64,000 nucleotides of DNA from Methylovirgula sp. 4M-Z18. Lineage in GTDB: Bacteria > Pseudomonadota > Alphaproteobacteria > Rhizobiales > Beijerinckiaceae. The translations under genes were made by a program, and so were the position numbers. This document shows, piece by piece, positions 1 to 7,256 of the stretch. Position 1 is the first letter of the stretch. Every line of letters starts with the position of its first letter. A model generated the notes under the pieces. It was given only the letters and a program-made list of their open reading frames with translations. It searched no databases and had not been told where the DNA came from. Where the stretch lies: contig NZ_CP149574.1 of NCBI RefSeq assembly GCF_037890675.1, forward strand, positions 1,488,001-1,552,000, read 5' to 3'.

Positions 1-1795
1 ATTGGCCCTGTCCGGCGGCTTCCAGCAAGTCGCTCTCGGTGCTCAAGTGCGGCTCATAGAAGAAGTGGATGGTGCCTTTCGCAAGATCCGCGCCGTTGAA
101 GCCGCCGACATGAAACGCACCGCCCTTCGCCTCGATATGGGCGCGCACCGCGCTTGCATCGGGCTTGCCAGCGGCATCGCTCGTCATGCCGACGAGATCG
201 GCGATGAGCACCTTATAGGCGCGCTCCGGATCGTCCATGCGCGCGTTCGCATTGCGTGTCGCGGAGGCGGGGAAGGTGATACCTTGCGCGGCGAGTTCTT
301 CCTCCAGCACAAGCACTTTAGCTCTACTATAGGCATACGCAAGATTGTCGAGCAAGGCGGTGATGTCTTCCACCTGGCGGATGCCGCCGATCCAGCAACG
401 GTAATCTCCGGGCGTGCCGGGAAAGGCGTTGACATAGCGCGCGACATCGAGGCCCGGCTCATAATCGCCGTTCGGGTGGGTCACCCCCTCGTAAGCCAGA
501 ATCTGTTTCGAGCGCGCGATGATGCGGTTGTGCAAGCCTGCGTCCGTGATGCCTGCATCGTTCACACGCAGCAACGTCACCGCCGCACCGCGCCGCTCGG
601 GCTCCTTGACGCTCAAGGCGAAGAGCGGATGCTGCGCCACCCATTCGTTGATCGCGGCGCGGTTCGCGACCGAGCGGCGGTTCATGGCGGTCACATCGCC
701 GATTGTCGCCTCCGAGCGCAAAAGGCCGAAGGTCGTTTCCGCGAAGGCGAGCGTCGAATAGGTGTTGATGACGCCGCCCAGCATCTTGTCCTGTTCTGGA
801 TCATAGATCGGGCCGACGTTCACCGTGCGCTCGCCGCTGAGCGGCTTTTTCGGGTCCGTCGGCGCGGCGATTTTCAACTGGCGCGGGATCGCCCAGGACG
901 GGGTCTTCTGGTTGCGCTCGACAAGCGCGAGCGCCTGCGGCGTGAAACTAGCGACGAAATAGCCGGAAATGCCGCCGATCGCCTTTTGGAAGGGCATGAA
1001 CAGGCAGCATTTCGCCATGACCTGCCGCACTTTGTCTTGCGCCCAAGGCATGGCGCCGAGCATCGAGGTCGCGTCGAGCATCGCGTGGTGCTCGTCGGGG
1101 TTGGCGTCGAGCCAGGCGAGCAGATTGTCGATATCCGCATCCGTATAGGTCGTCGCGCCGGTCGTCTCGTGGCCGACGCCGACGATGATCTTGATGCCTT
1201 TTTGCAGCAATTCGGCCGGTGCCGGAATATGGCCTTCGACATCGGCGAAGTGAATGCGCGTTTCGTCGCCGCCCTTGGCGAAACGCTGCATCTCGATGAG
1301 TTGCGTGCCCCAGGACTGGCGGAAAAAGCCGCCGCCGGCCGCCGCGTCCGACTCTGGCCGCAATGTGTCGACATAGACTTGCTGTGCCGGATCGTGCGCA
1401 CTCATCAGATGCAGGGCGCAGACGGTGAAGCCGCTGTGGCCGCCGCCCAAGCCCACCGCCATTTTGTTGGTTTTCGGGAATTCGAAATAGCGATGAATCT
1501 CGCGCATCATGTGCTGGAGGATTTTATCGGCTGGATAGCCGCGATGCATCGAGCGGCCGATTTCCGCAGTGGTGAAGGGGCCGACGTCGCGGCCCTTGTC
1601 GTCGAGCTTGCGGTAGGTCTGCTCCAGCCAGGCCTCGAAAGCGAATCGCGTAAGCCGCGCATCGGCCTCTCCCAGCGTGCCATCGGTGATCGGGCCGACA
1701 CCGAAGAACACGTTGCTGGTGGGGCGCGGCCGGCCGTTGCGCGTTGCCTCCATCGCCAGATGAAGCTGATGTTGCAGATCCGCAATTGCCGCCAT
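1..1795 (-). CDS. Class V aminotransferase-like PLP enzyme (partial, C-terminus off the window)
   Basis: On the minus strand a frame is open from an ATG at 1795 to the left edge, 598 codons with no stop. Visible family marks are a Gly-rich segment (GLGGGHSGF), an Asp in DATSMLGAM, and a Lys in PFQKAIGG placed as the PLP Schiff-base lysine of fold-type I class V aminotransferases. The N-terminal part (NVFFGVGPITDG) resembles phosphoserine aminotransferase-type proteins, but it is much longer than their usual 360-400 residues, so the substrate is uncertain. A 615-codon frame on the plus strand is its antisense shadow. It is transcribed away from the gene at 2123. Confidence 0.7.
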   Translation of the reverse strand, partial: MAAIADLQHQLHLAMEATRNGRPRPTSNVFFGVGPITDGTLGEADARLTRFAFEAWLEQTYRKLDDKGRDVGPFTTAEIGRSMHRGYPADKILQHMMREIHRYFEFPKTNKMAVGLGGGHSGFTVCALHLMSAHDPAQQVYVDTLRPESDAAAGGGFFRQSWGTQLIEMQRFAKGGDETRIHFADVEGHIPAPAELLQKGIKIIVGVGHETTGATTYTDADIDNLLAWLDANPDEHHAMLDATSMLGAMPWAQDKVRQVMAKCCLFMPFQKAIGGISGYFVASFTPQALALVERNQKTPSWAIPRQLKIAAPTDPKKPLSGERTVNVGPIYDPEQDKMLGGVINTYSTLAFAETTFGLLRSEATIGDVTAMNRRSVANRAAINEWVAQHPLFALSVKEPERRGAAVTLLRVNDAGITDAGLHNRIIARSKQILAYEGVTHPNGDYEPGLDVARYVNAFPGTPGDYRCWIGGIRQVEDITALLDNLAYAYSRAKVLVLEEELAAQGITFPASATRNANARMDDPERAYKVLIADLVGMTSDAAGKPDASAVRAHIEAKGGAFHVGGFNGADLAKGTIHFFYEPHLSTESDLLEAAGQGQ

Positions 1796-2083
1796 GTTCG
1801 ACCCTCTCCCGAAACCAATCCCGTGCCGCCGTTTCGCGCGGAAAGCTAGCGGCGGCGAGCATGTGCCGTCAAAAGCGATTTTCAGACGGCTTCGCCGATA
1901 ATTTGGCTAAGGCGAGCGCGGAGCGATGTCGCGAATGCGACCAAAGCATGGGCGGGGACGGGAGTTCTCTTCTCTCGCAACTAAGCTGTGAGAGGAGGTG
2001 GCGGGCGGTGGCGCGGCGTCCCACACTTGCCTAAATCGCCAATCTGGGCCAACTTGGCCGCCCTGGGTTAAGGGGCATTGGGT

Positions 2084-2109
2084 GAACATGTGTTCGCGTT
2101 GCGCGAACA
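2084..2109. promoter_or_regulatory. Overlapping inverted repeats upstream of the Kdo hydroxylase gene
   Basis: TGTTCGCG (2091-2098) and CGCGAACA (2102-2109) form a perfect 8-bp inverted repeat with a 3-base centre. It overlaps a second one, GAACA-TG-TGTTC (2084-2095). They end 13 bases before the start codon at 2123, which suits an operator. The arrangement does not match the alphaproteobacterial SOS box GTTC-N7-GTTC. The binding protein is unknown. The rest of 1796-2122 shows no gene. Confidence 0.35.
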
Positions 2110-2122
2110 GTCGGGGTAGGCG

Positions 2123-2998
2123 ATGTCGAGCATCGAACAGATCGAATTGACCGAATGGTCCGGTCCCTTTACGGCGGACTCCAGCGCGCGTGCCATTGCG
2201 GCGCTTGAGGAGGGCAAGGTCCTCTTCTTTCCGCATCTTGTCTTTCCGCTCCTCGACGGCGAGCGCGCGCTGCTCTCGCCCGATGTCGCGAATCAGAATC
2301 GCAAGAACATCACGCTCGATCCGCGCAGCGGCCAAACTCACGGTGTCAGCGAGGGCGAGGAGATCGGTCAGCTCGTACAGGGCCTGCTCAGCCGCTACGG
2401 CGCGGCGGCGAAAGCGCTCGTCTCTGGCCTGTTTCCGCAATATGTGCCGGCGCTGGAACAGGCGCGCACCACCTTCCGCCCGATCGAGATCGAGGGCCGC
2501 GAATATAAGCCCCGCCAGGACGACCGGCGCCTGCATGTGGACGCTTTTCCCACCCGGCCGACGGGCGGGCGGCGCATCCTGCGCGTGTTCAGCAATATCG
2601 CGCCGGCCAAGGGGCGCGTGTGGCGGGTCGGCGAACCGTTCGAAAATTTCGCCAAGACCTATGCACCCAAATTGCGCAATCCCAACGCTGCCGCCGCGTG
2701 GCTCTTGCATCGCGTCGGCATCACCAAGGCGCAGCGGTCGGGCTACGATCAGTTGATGTTGCAATTGCACGACCTCGCCAAGCTCGACGATGCCTATCAG
2801 GCCAGTGCGCCGCAGGAGCGAGTCGAATTTCCGCCCAACACGGCGTGGATGTGCTTCACCGATCAGGTGCTGCACGCGGCACTCGCGGGACAATTCGCAC
2901 TGGAACAGACCTTCCACATGCCGGTGGATGTCATGGCGAGGCCGCAGACCGCCCCTATAAAGGTACTGGAGCGGATCACAGCACGGGCGCTGCACTGA
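2123..2998 (+). CDS. kdoO: Kdo 3-hydroxylase-like Fe(II)/2-oxoglutarate dioxygenase
   Basis: The 291-residue protein has the hallmarks of the Kdo hydroxylase family (DUF2843), which hydroxylates 3-deoxy-D-manno-octulosonate in the lipopolysaccharide inner core. The metal-binding HxD is H138-V-D140 (RRLHVDAFP), followed by a Gly/Arg-rich GGRRILRVFSN stretch. A distal histidine lies near H251 (VLHAALAGQF). Length is normal for the family and no signal peptide is visible, as expected for a cytoplasmic enzyme acting before lipid A-core export. The start is preceded by a GGGG-rich ribosome site. It is a single gene with no lipopolysaccharide neighbours. The family assignment is fairly secure from the HVDAFP and GGRRILRVFSN context. 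Confidence 0.8.
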   Translation: MSSIEQIELTEWSGPFTADSSARAIAALEEGKVLFFPHLVFPLLDGERALLSPDVANQNRKNITLDPRSGQTHGVSEGEEIGQLVQGLLSRYGAAAKALVSGLFPQYVPALEQARTTFRPIEIEGREYKPRQDDRRLHVDAFPTRPTGGRRILRVFSNIAPAKGRVWRVGEPFENFAKTYAPKLRNPNAAAAWLLHRVGITKAQRSGYDQLMLQLHDLAKLDDAYQASAPQERVEFPPNTAWMCFTDQVLHAALAGQFALEQTFHMPVDVMARPQTAPIKVLERITARALH

Positions 2999-3008
2999 GG
3001 CATGTGTT

Positions 3009-3040
3009 CCCTTCTCCGACGCTTTCACGCAGGAGAAGGG
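3009..3040. repeat. Intergenic palindrome, CCCTTCTCC...GGAGAAGGG family
   Basis: CCCTTCTCC and GGAGAAGGG flank a short GC-rich centre. The same arms recur at 4060-4087 (degenerate), 9643-9674, 14561-14591, 22218-22247 (degenerate), 25345-25376 and 34933-34960, always between genes. It lies just after the Kdo hydroxylase stop and may also act in transcript ending. Confidence 0.7.
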
Positions 3041-3111
3041 ATTCGCTCCAAGAGCTTGCTTTATGCCTTCTCCGCGCTAGGAAACTTGCATGATATGAGC
3101 GGGAGACGTCC

Positions 3112-4020
3112 ATGCGGGTTCTGGTTCTGGGTGCCGGCGGCACGGGCGGGTATTTCGGCGGCCGATTGGTTCAGGCGGGCGGCGATGTCGAATTCCTGGT
3201 CCGGCCGAGGCGCGCGGCGCAGCTTGAGGCCGGCGGCCTTATCATCAAGAGCCCGTTCGGCGATGCGACGCTCAAGGTCAAGGCGATCACGCAAGCGGCC
3301 GGGGTTGCCGATGCGATTCTTCTGTCGTGCAAGGCCTATGACCTTGAGAGCGCTATGGACGCGATTGCGCCAGCCGTGGGCGAGAACACCCTGATCGTGC
3401 CGCTGCTGAACGGCCTCAAGCACCTCGACGCGCTGGACGCGCGTTTCGGCGCAAAGCATATGCTCGGCGGCGTTGCCCTGATCAGCGCGACGCTGGGGCC
3501 GCAAGGCGAAATCATCCATCTCAACCAGTTGCAGGGTTTGGTGATGGGCGCGCGCGAAGCCGCCCAGGCTGAGGTCGCCCGCGCCGTCGCCCAAGCTTTC
3601 GCGCCTGCGAAGTTCGCGCTTTTAAGCCCCAATATCCTGCAGGAGATGTGGGAGAAATTCGTGTTCATCACGACGTTCGCCGGCATGACGACGCTGATGC
3701 GCGCGCCGATCGGCGCGATCCTTGAGGCGGACGATGGCGAGGCCTTGCTACGTGAGATGTTGGAGGAATGTTGCGCGACCGCCGCAGCCGCCGGTCACAG
3801 CCCATCAAAAGGCGCGCTCGCGCGGATGCAGGCGATGCTGTTCGAGCGCGGCTCGGCACTTACCGCCTCGATGTTGCGCGATGTCGAGCGCGGTGGCCCG
3901 ACGGAGCATGACCAGATTATCGGCGACATGCAGGCCCGCGCCCGCGCAGCGGGCCTGCCGACGCCCCTGCTGCGCACGAGTTTCGCGCATTTGCAGGCCT
4001 ATGCAGCGGGAAGGCGGTGA
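3112..4020 (+). CDS. panE: 2-dehydropantoate 2-reductase (ketopantoate reductase family)
   Basis: The 302-residue protein has the normal ApbA/PanE length. The N-terminal Rossmann motif LGAGGTGG starts at residue 6. The family's catalytic-type lysine is K74 (LSCKAYD), and a second conserved segment is EKFVFITTFAGMT near residue 180. It reduces ketopantoate to pantoate with NADPH in pantothenate and CoA synthesis, in the cytoplasm. Many alphaproteobacteria carry several paralogues of this fold, and no other pantothenate gene is nearby, so the true substrate could differ. The ATG follows a GGGAGACGTCC ribosome site. Confidence 0.82.
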   Translation: MRVLVLGAGGTGGYFGGRLVQAGGDVEFLVRPRRAAQLEAGGLIIKSPFGDATLKVKAITQAAGVADAILLSCKAYDLESAMDAIAPAVGENTLIVPLLNGLKHLDALDARFGAKHMLGGVALISATLGPQGEIIHLNQLQGLVMGAREAAQAEVARAVAQAFAPAKFALLSPNILQEMWEKFVFITTFAGMTTLMRAPIGAILEADDGEALLREMLEECCATAAAAGHSPSKGALARMQAMLFERGSALTASMLRDVERGGPTEHDQIIGDMQARARAAGLPTPLLRTSFAHLQAYAAGRR

Positions 4021-4059
4021 GGCGAGTGGAGGCAGAATGGCGAGGGATGATCCCTCCTC

Positions 4060-4087
4060 CTACGCTATCATCGTGCGGGAGAAGGGA
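4060..4087. repeat. Degenerate copy of the CCCTTCTCC palindrome
   Basis: TCCCTCCTCC and GGGAGAAGGGA arms lie between convergent genes, in the 76-base gap between the panE and SGNH hydrolase stops. This is a likely bidirectional ending site. Confidence 0.45.
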
Positions 4088-4096
4088 GGCAGCCTC

Positions 4097-4846
4097 TCAC
4101 GCGTCCAAAAACTTCTGCACCAAATCGGCGGCGATCAGCCCGCCTCGGCGGTTGAGATGGATGCCGTCGATGTGGAAATGCCACCCGTTGCGCTCGCCGA
4201 TTGCGTCCGGATCCTGGCGTAGCACGGTCGAGCGGAAGGCATCGACGAAGAACGGTAACAGCCTCAAGCCCGTGAGGGCGTGGACCGGCGCCGCGTTCAA
4301 ATGCACCAAAAACGCTTCATACAGCGGCACATAGGCGCAGCCGGCGCCAAAGGCCGTATGGGCGATGCGGGCCGAATATTGCTCGACCTTCTCGTTCAAC
4401 AGGCGTTGGAACGGCTCTTCGGTGCCGCGCGCCTCGCCGAGCGGCGGCAGCGAGCACAGCGCGATGCGCGCGCCTGTTTCGTTTTTCAGGCGGCTCACGA
4501 GGCCGTTCAGGTTTTCCTGAAAGCCTTCGGCCGAAGGCGCTTCGGTGCCTTGCGCGGGGCTGGTGAAGAACCGGCGCGCCTTGTCCGACAGGCCGGCGAG
4601 AATCTCGTTGCCGCCGAGAAAGATCACGATCTTATCGGGTTTGGCTGCCACGACCTCTGGAACATGCTGCAGCACATTGGCGGCGAGTTCGCCGCCCGCG
4701 CCAAAATGGCGGAAAGTGCGCTGCCGGTTGCGCGGGCGGCGCTGCAATTCGCCCACCCAATCGAAAGCCGGCCCTGTGCCGGTGGCGTTGCTGGCCCCGA
4801 GAAAGGCGACCGTCTGGCTGTCATGCAAAGTGTCGAGTGTCGTCAT
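4097..4846 (-). CDS. SGNH/GDSL-type hydrolase
   Basis: This is a 249-residue protein from the ATG at 4846 (MTTLDTLHD). SGNH blocks are visible: block I as FLGASN (Ala for Asp of GDS, catalytic Ser retained), a Gly in FRHFGAGGE, block III as FLGGNEIL with the Asn, and block V as DGIHLN carrying the Asp-x-x-His pair. Such enzymes hydrolyse esters or acyl groups. No signal peptide is visible, so it is probably cytoplasmic. The longer frame to 4885 would need a TTG start and lacks support. The substrate cannot be named. Confidence 0.75.
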   Translation of the reverse strand: MTTLDTLHDSQTVAFLGASNATGTGPAFDWVGELQRRPRNRQRTFRHFGAGGELAANVLQHVPEVVAAKPDKIVIFLGGNEILAGLSDKARRFFTSPAQGTEAPSAEGFQENLNGLVSRLKNETGARIALCSLPPLGEARGTEEPFQRLLNEKVEQYSARIAHTAFGAGCAYVPLYEAFLVHLNAAPVHALTGLRLLPFFVDAFRSTVLRQDPDAIGERNGWHFHIDGIHLNRRGGLIAADLVQKFLDA

Positions 4847-5041
4847 GCGCAAAGTTTGGGCTGATGGACGCGCCGAAAGCGGCAAATCCGCGAGTACAGA
4901 TCATATGCGGGGACTATGTGGTGAATTTAGGGGCGGAGCGGCGCGAGAAAAGGGCCGAAGAGGTGAAAAATGGGTAAGGCGGAGGCCAAATGCTGCCATT
5001 AAATTGTCATGCGCGAGCGTTTGACCAGAAGGGCGCGCTCT

Positions 5042-5617
5042 TCACGCCGCCACCCCCACCGATCCACCGGCCGCCGCCCGCCGCACCTCGTGAAGCATGT
5101 AGCTCGCGCGCTCGTTCACCGGACAGAGCGCATCAATCAGCATCGAGGCATAGGCTGTGGGCGGACGGCCGGTCGCCTCGGCGGTGAGGCCGATGAAACG
5201 CGCGAGCGACACGGCTCCTGTATTAACCGCCGCGCAGGCGCTGAGGGCAAGCTGGTCGGAGCAGCCGCCAGACGGCAAGAACGCTGCGCGCCCCGCGGCC
5301 AAAGCGACGATGGCGCGGCGGCGGGTGAGACTGTCGGCGGCGGAAGGGTCGCCCCGGTGCAGTACCAGGATCGCGCCGTCGACCACATCGGCTGCGACGG
5401 CGAAGAGATCGCCTTGCCGCGCCTCCTGCTCGGCCCGGGCGCGGGCGAGCGCTTCGGTGAGGCAGCCGCGGATGCTGGTGCCACGCCGTACCGGTCCGAT
5501 GCTAGCCGGCCAATCGGGGTTCTTACGCCGCAACCCGGTCGCCACCCGCCGCACTGCTCGCCAGTCGATGAGATTTGTGGGCGTGGTGAACAAGCGGCGC
5601 TCGGGAACTTGCAGCAT
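5042..5617 (-). CDS. Hypothetical protein under direct control of the ATACC operator
   Basis: This 191-residue protein (MLQVPERRLF...) matches no family I recognise. It is Ala/Arg-rich without membrane segments. The start at 5617 is chosen because GGAG of CCGGAG (5624-5629) lies six bases upstream, whereas the in-frame ATG at 5623 abuts that site. It has its own strong promoter (5641-5668) overlapped by a perfect ATACC-N5-GGTAT operator, the same site as at the repressor gene (7249). It is therefore likely the gene most tightly held by that repressor and an early or lytic-phase gene of the element. The function is unknown. Confidence 0.65.
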   Translation of the reverse strand: MLQVPERRLFTTPTNLIDWRAVRRVATGLRRKNPDWPASIGPVRRGTSIRGCLTEALARARAEQEARQGDLFAVAADVVDGAILVLHRGDPSAADSLTRRRAIVALAAGRAAFLPSGGCSDQLALSACAAVNTGAVSLARFIGLTAEATGRPPTAYASMLIDALCPVNERASYMLHEVRRAAAGGSVGVAA

Positions 5618-5640
5618 GGGCATCTCCGGATGGGAAAGAA

Positions 5641-5668
5641 ATAATACCAAAAAGGTATGATTTGTCAA
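5641..5668 (-). promoter_or_regulatory. Sigma70-type promoter with a perfect ATACC-N5-GGTAT operator
   Basis: Reading the minus strand, TTGACA (5668-5663) is followed by 16 bases and TATTAT (5646-5641), close to consensus. The inverted repeat ATACC-TTTTT-GGTAT (5644-5658) covers the spacer and part of the -10 box, so a bound repressor would block RNA polymerase. The predicted start of transcription is near 5634, the ribosome site is at 5624-5629 and the ATG at 5617. Confidence 0.75.
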
Positions 5669-5683
5669 GGGGGAGGAAAGCCG

Positions 5684-6217
5684 TCACGCACCCCATTGCT
5701 CAACATGCCGGGCGATGATCTCCAAGCCTTGGACTATTCCCGCGCCTTGCTCTGGTGGTAGATCGCAATCGTCGAGCAGAAGTTTGCGCATGCGTGCATT
5801 AAGGCCACGCTGCGCCGATTCCAGCGCCCGTTCGACGCGGCAAATCGTTGCTTCCCAGGCGCGCACGCGCGCTTCCGGCGGACCGTCGATGCTTACCGCG
5901 CCCTCGCCCGCAGGGCCATGTCGCGGCACGCCCTTGGCGGCACGCCAGCGGTGCACCAGGCTCGCATAGGTTTCTCCCGCCACATAAAGATGCGTCGGAC
6001 AGCGTTGCGCCAAACACAGCCGGCCGAGCGCGCACGCGAGCCACGGATGGCCGGCGTTCGTACGCCCGCGTCGATGCGGCTGCGTCAGCGCGAGCGCCAT
6101 CACCTTTTGCTGCTGGCGCAAATTGAGGGCGTTTAGCTCCGCCTGCGTTGTTCCGCGGCGCGGCGGGCCGTTGAGATGGGTCACAACATTCTTACGCTTG
6201 CGGCCGGCACGCGCCAT
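5684..6217 (-). CDS. Hypothetical protein of the phage-like control island
   Basis: This is a 177-residue basic protein that I do not recognise. The ATG at 6217 follows GCAGGAG at good spacing. The N-terminus is Lys/Arg-rich (MARAGRKRKN). The middle is Ala/Arg-rich with a Cys-containing stretch (ACALGRLCLAQRC), and the C-terminal third is likely helical. There is no membrane segment. It lies between the GcrA-like gene, from which a 130-base repeat separates it, and the operator-controlled gene at 5617. It is probably part of the leftward early transcription unit, and it could be a DNA-binding or recombination accessory protein, but nothing in it proves that. Confidence 0.55.
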   Translation of the reverse strand: MARAGRKRKNVVTHLNGPPRRGTTQAELNALNLRQQQKVMALALTQPHRRGRTNAGHPWLACALGRLCLAQRCPTHLYVAGETYASLVHRWRAAKGVPRHGPAGEGAVSIDGPPEARVRAWEATICRVERALESAQRGLNARMRKLLLDDCDLPPEQGAGIVQGLEIIARHVEQWGA

Positions 6218-6285
6218 AAAGTGCTCCTGCGGTTGGGGAGAAGGGGTTCGGCCGCGTTATCGGCCGCGATGTTGCAGCGCCGCCC

Positions 6286-6412
6286 ATGTCATCCCGTGAT
6301 TGATCCAGGATGCCGGGCCGCGGGTAGCGAGTTGCGTGATAGGCCTGTCTTGCAGCGCCAATGATGAATCATCCGCTGCTGCGGCTCAGGTCACGGGTCA
6401 AATCCTGGAGGA
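6286..6412. repeat. Composite ~125-bp intergenic repeat (degenerate copy)
   Basis: A left arm (TCATCCCGTGATTGATCC...) and a right arm of related inverted sequence (CGGGTCAAATCCTGGA) surround about 60 unrelated bases. It has the same design as the copies at 9475-9599, 12170-12296, 18765-18909 and 36365-36489. It interrupts the leftward operon of the control island. Confidence 0.55.
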
Positions 6413-6423
6413 CGGCGTGACCT

Positions 6424-6684
6424 TTATCTTCCTTGCTGCGTATAATGCATCCTTTGTCGCAGCATCGGTTGAAGCTCCCATAGCTTCGCTGCGGAAGAAG
6501 GCAGCGCCTCCATGTTCTCACTCGGCACATAGGCGAGTAGGCGGTGTGGGGTGCAGTAGCTTTGCTTCCCGGCGACCTTCGCGCCGCAGACGCGCAAATC
6601 GAGACCATCGCCGGAAACCGGCCATTTGCAACCGTTTTGGACATCCAGGAAGCTGATTCCCGGCAGGCACGTGAGCTCGTTCAT
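6424..6684 (-). CDS. Stand-alone GcrA-like sigma-interaction domain protein
   Basis: This is an 86-residue protein from the ATG at 6684, with GGGAGG just upstream. The pattern C19-K-W-P, C33-G and Y43-C44-x-x-H47 followed by LLAY matches the C-terminal part of GcrA, the alphaproteobacterial cell-cycle regulator. In GcrA that part contacts sigma70, while a separate N-terminal helix-turn-helix binds DNA. No helix-turn-helix precedes the motif here. Its start overlaps the stop of the upstream gene (ATGA, 6681-6684), so the two are translationally coupled. By inference it could redirect or titrate sigma70-RNA polymerase during induction of the element. It could instead be a small zinc-type protein that only resembles GcrA. 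Confidence 0.62.
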   Translation of the reverse strand: MNELTCLPGISFLDVQNGCKWPVSGDGLDLRVCGAKVAGKQSYCTPHRLLAYVPSENMEALPSSAAKLWELQPMLRQRMHYTQQGR

Positions 6685-7088
6685 GCCGCCTCCCGCGTCG
6701 GAATGGCGAAGCGCACGAGGGCGGCGCGTGCGTCGTTCACGTGGCGCACGCGCGCGTAGGGAATGCGCGCGGCGGTGCAAAAATCCTCGAAGGCGCTCGT
6801 GCCGCGACGTGTCTTGCCGGGTGTAGCCGTAATGTCGAAAAACACGCAGCGGCCGTTTGCCAGCAGCACCGTCACGTCGGCCATGCGGATCGTGCCTTCG
6901 TCGGTGATGGCATGCAGTACGCAGGCGTCGGGCAGGGCGCAGGCCAGCCAGTCGCTCAAACTACGCCGTGCTGCTTCCTTGTCGAAACGCTGCGGCCGGT
7001 CGAGGCCAAAGGCGGCGCGGCGGCGCAGCACACGCACCGGCGCGCGCCCGCGAGGCGGGTCAAGATAGGTGAGGGATTGTGACGGCAT
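6681..7088 (-). CDS. VRR-NUC-like protein with an altered active site
   Basis: This is a 135-residue protein whose last 70 residues follow the VRR-NUC nuclease fold order: ADVTVLLANG, a central strand FFDITATPG, a helix starting SAFEDFCTAA, then IPYARVRHVNDARAAL. Active family members carry Glu-x-Lys on the central strand. Here the equivalent reads Asp-Ile-Thr, so the catalytic Lys is missing and nuclease activity is doubtful. The start at 7088 is preferred (AAGG ten bases upstream), and an in-frame ATG at 7103 is the alternative. It is the first gene of the leftward unit and overlaps the GcrA-like gene by ATGA. Confidence 0.55.
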   Translation of the reverse strand: MPSQSLTYLDPPRGRAPVRVLRRRAAFGLDRPQRFDKEAARRSLSDWLACALPDACVLHAITDEGTIRMADVTVLLANGRCVFFDITATPGKTRRGTSAFEDFCTAARIPYARVRHVNDARAALVRFAIPTREAA

Positions 7089-7171
7089 GGATGCGCCTTT
7101 CATGTTGGGAGGCTTCGGGCCGAACGCCGTGTTAAGAGACAAGCCCCGGCGATACCGGAAGCTTATACCGA

Positions 7172-7199
7172 ATAATAACCATTTTGGAATTAAACGCAA
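7172..7199 (-). promoter_or_regulatory. Leftward promoter with an imperfect copy of the operator
   Basis: On the minus strand TTGCGT (7199-7194), 16 bases, then TATTAT (7177-7172). The spacer contains ATTCC-AAAAT-GGTTAT, a degraded version of ATACC-N5-GGTAT in the same position relative to the -10 as at 5641-5668. It would drive the VRR-NUC-like and GcrA-like genes. A weaker site would allow graded release from repression. Confidence 0.5.
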
Positions 7200-7220
7200 G
7201 AAAAAAGACCAATATAGAAA

Positions 7221-7256
7221 TTGACAATACCCAAAAATCCGATACCGTATGGGTAT
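7221..7256 (+). promoter_or_regulatory. Repressor promoter with a perfect ATACC-N5-GGTAT operator over the start
   Basis: TTGACA (7221-7226) is followed about 17 bases later by a poor -10 region. ATACC-GTATG-GGTAT (7242-7256) overlaps the two candidate start codons at 7249 and 7255. No Shine-Dalgarno sequence precedes them, so a leaderless message is possible. Binding here would give autorepression. Confidence 0.6.

Noticed and set aside
2-1849. A 615-codon open frame on the plus strand.
   Set aside because: It lies antisense to the aminotransferase-like gene, which has recognisable PLP motifs. The plus frame has a TTG start, an Arg/His/Ala-rich shadow composition and no family features.
2084-2109. 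SOS box upstream of the Kdo hydroxylase gene.
   Set aside because: GTTC and GAAC half-sites are present but inverted and wrongly spaced for the alphaproteobacterial GTTC-N7-GTTC direct repeat.
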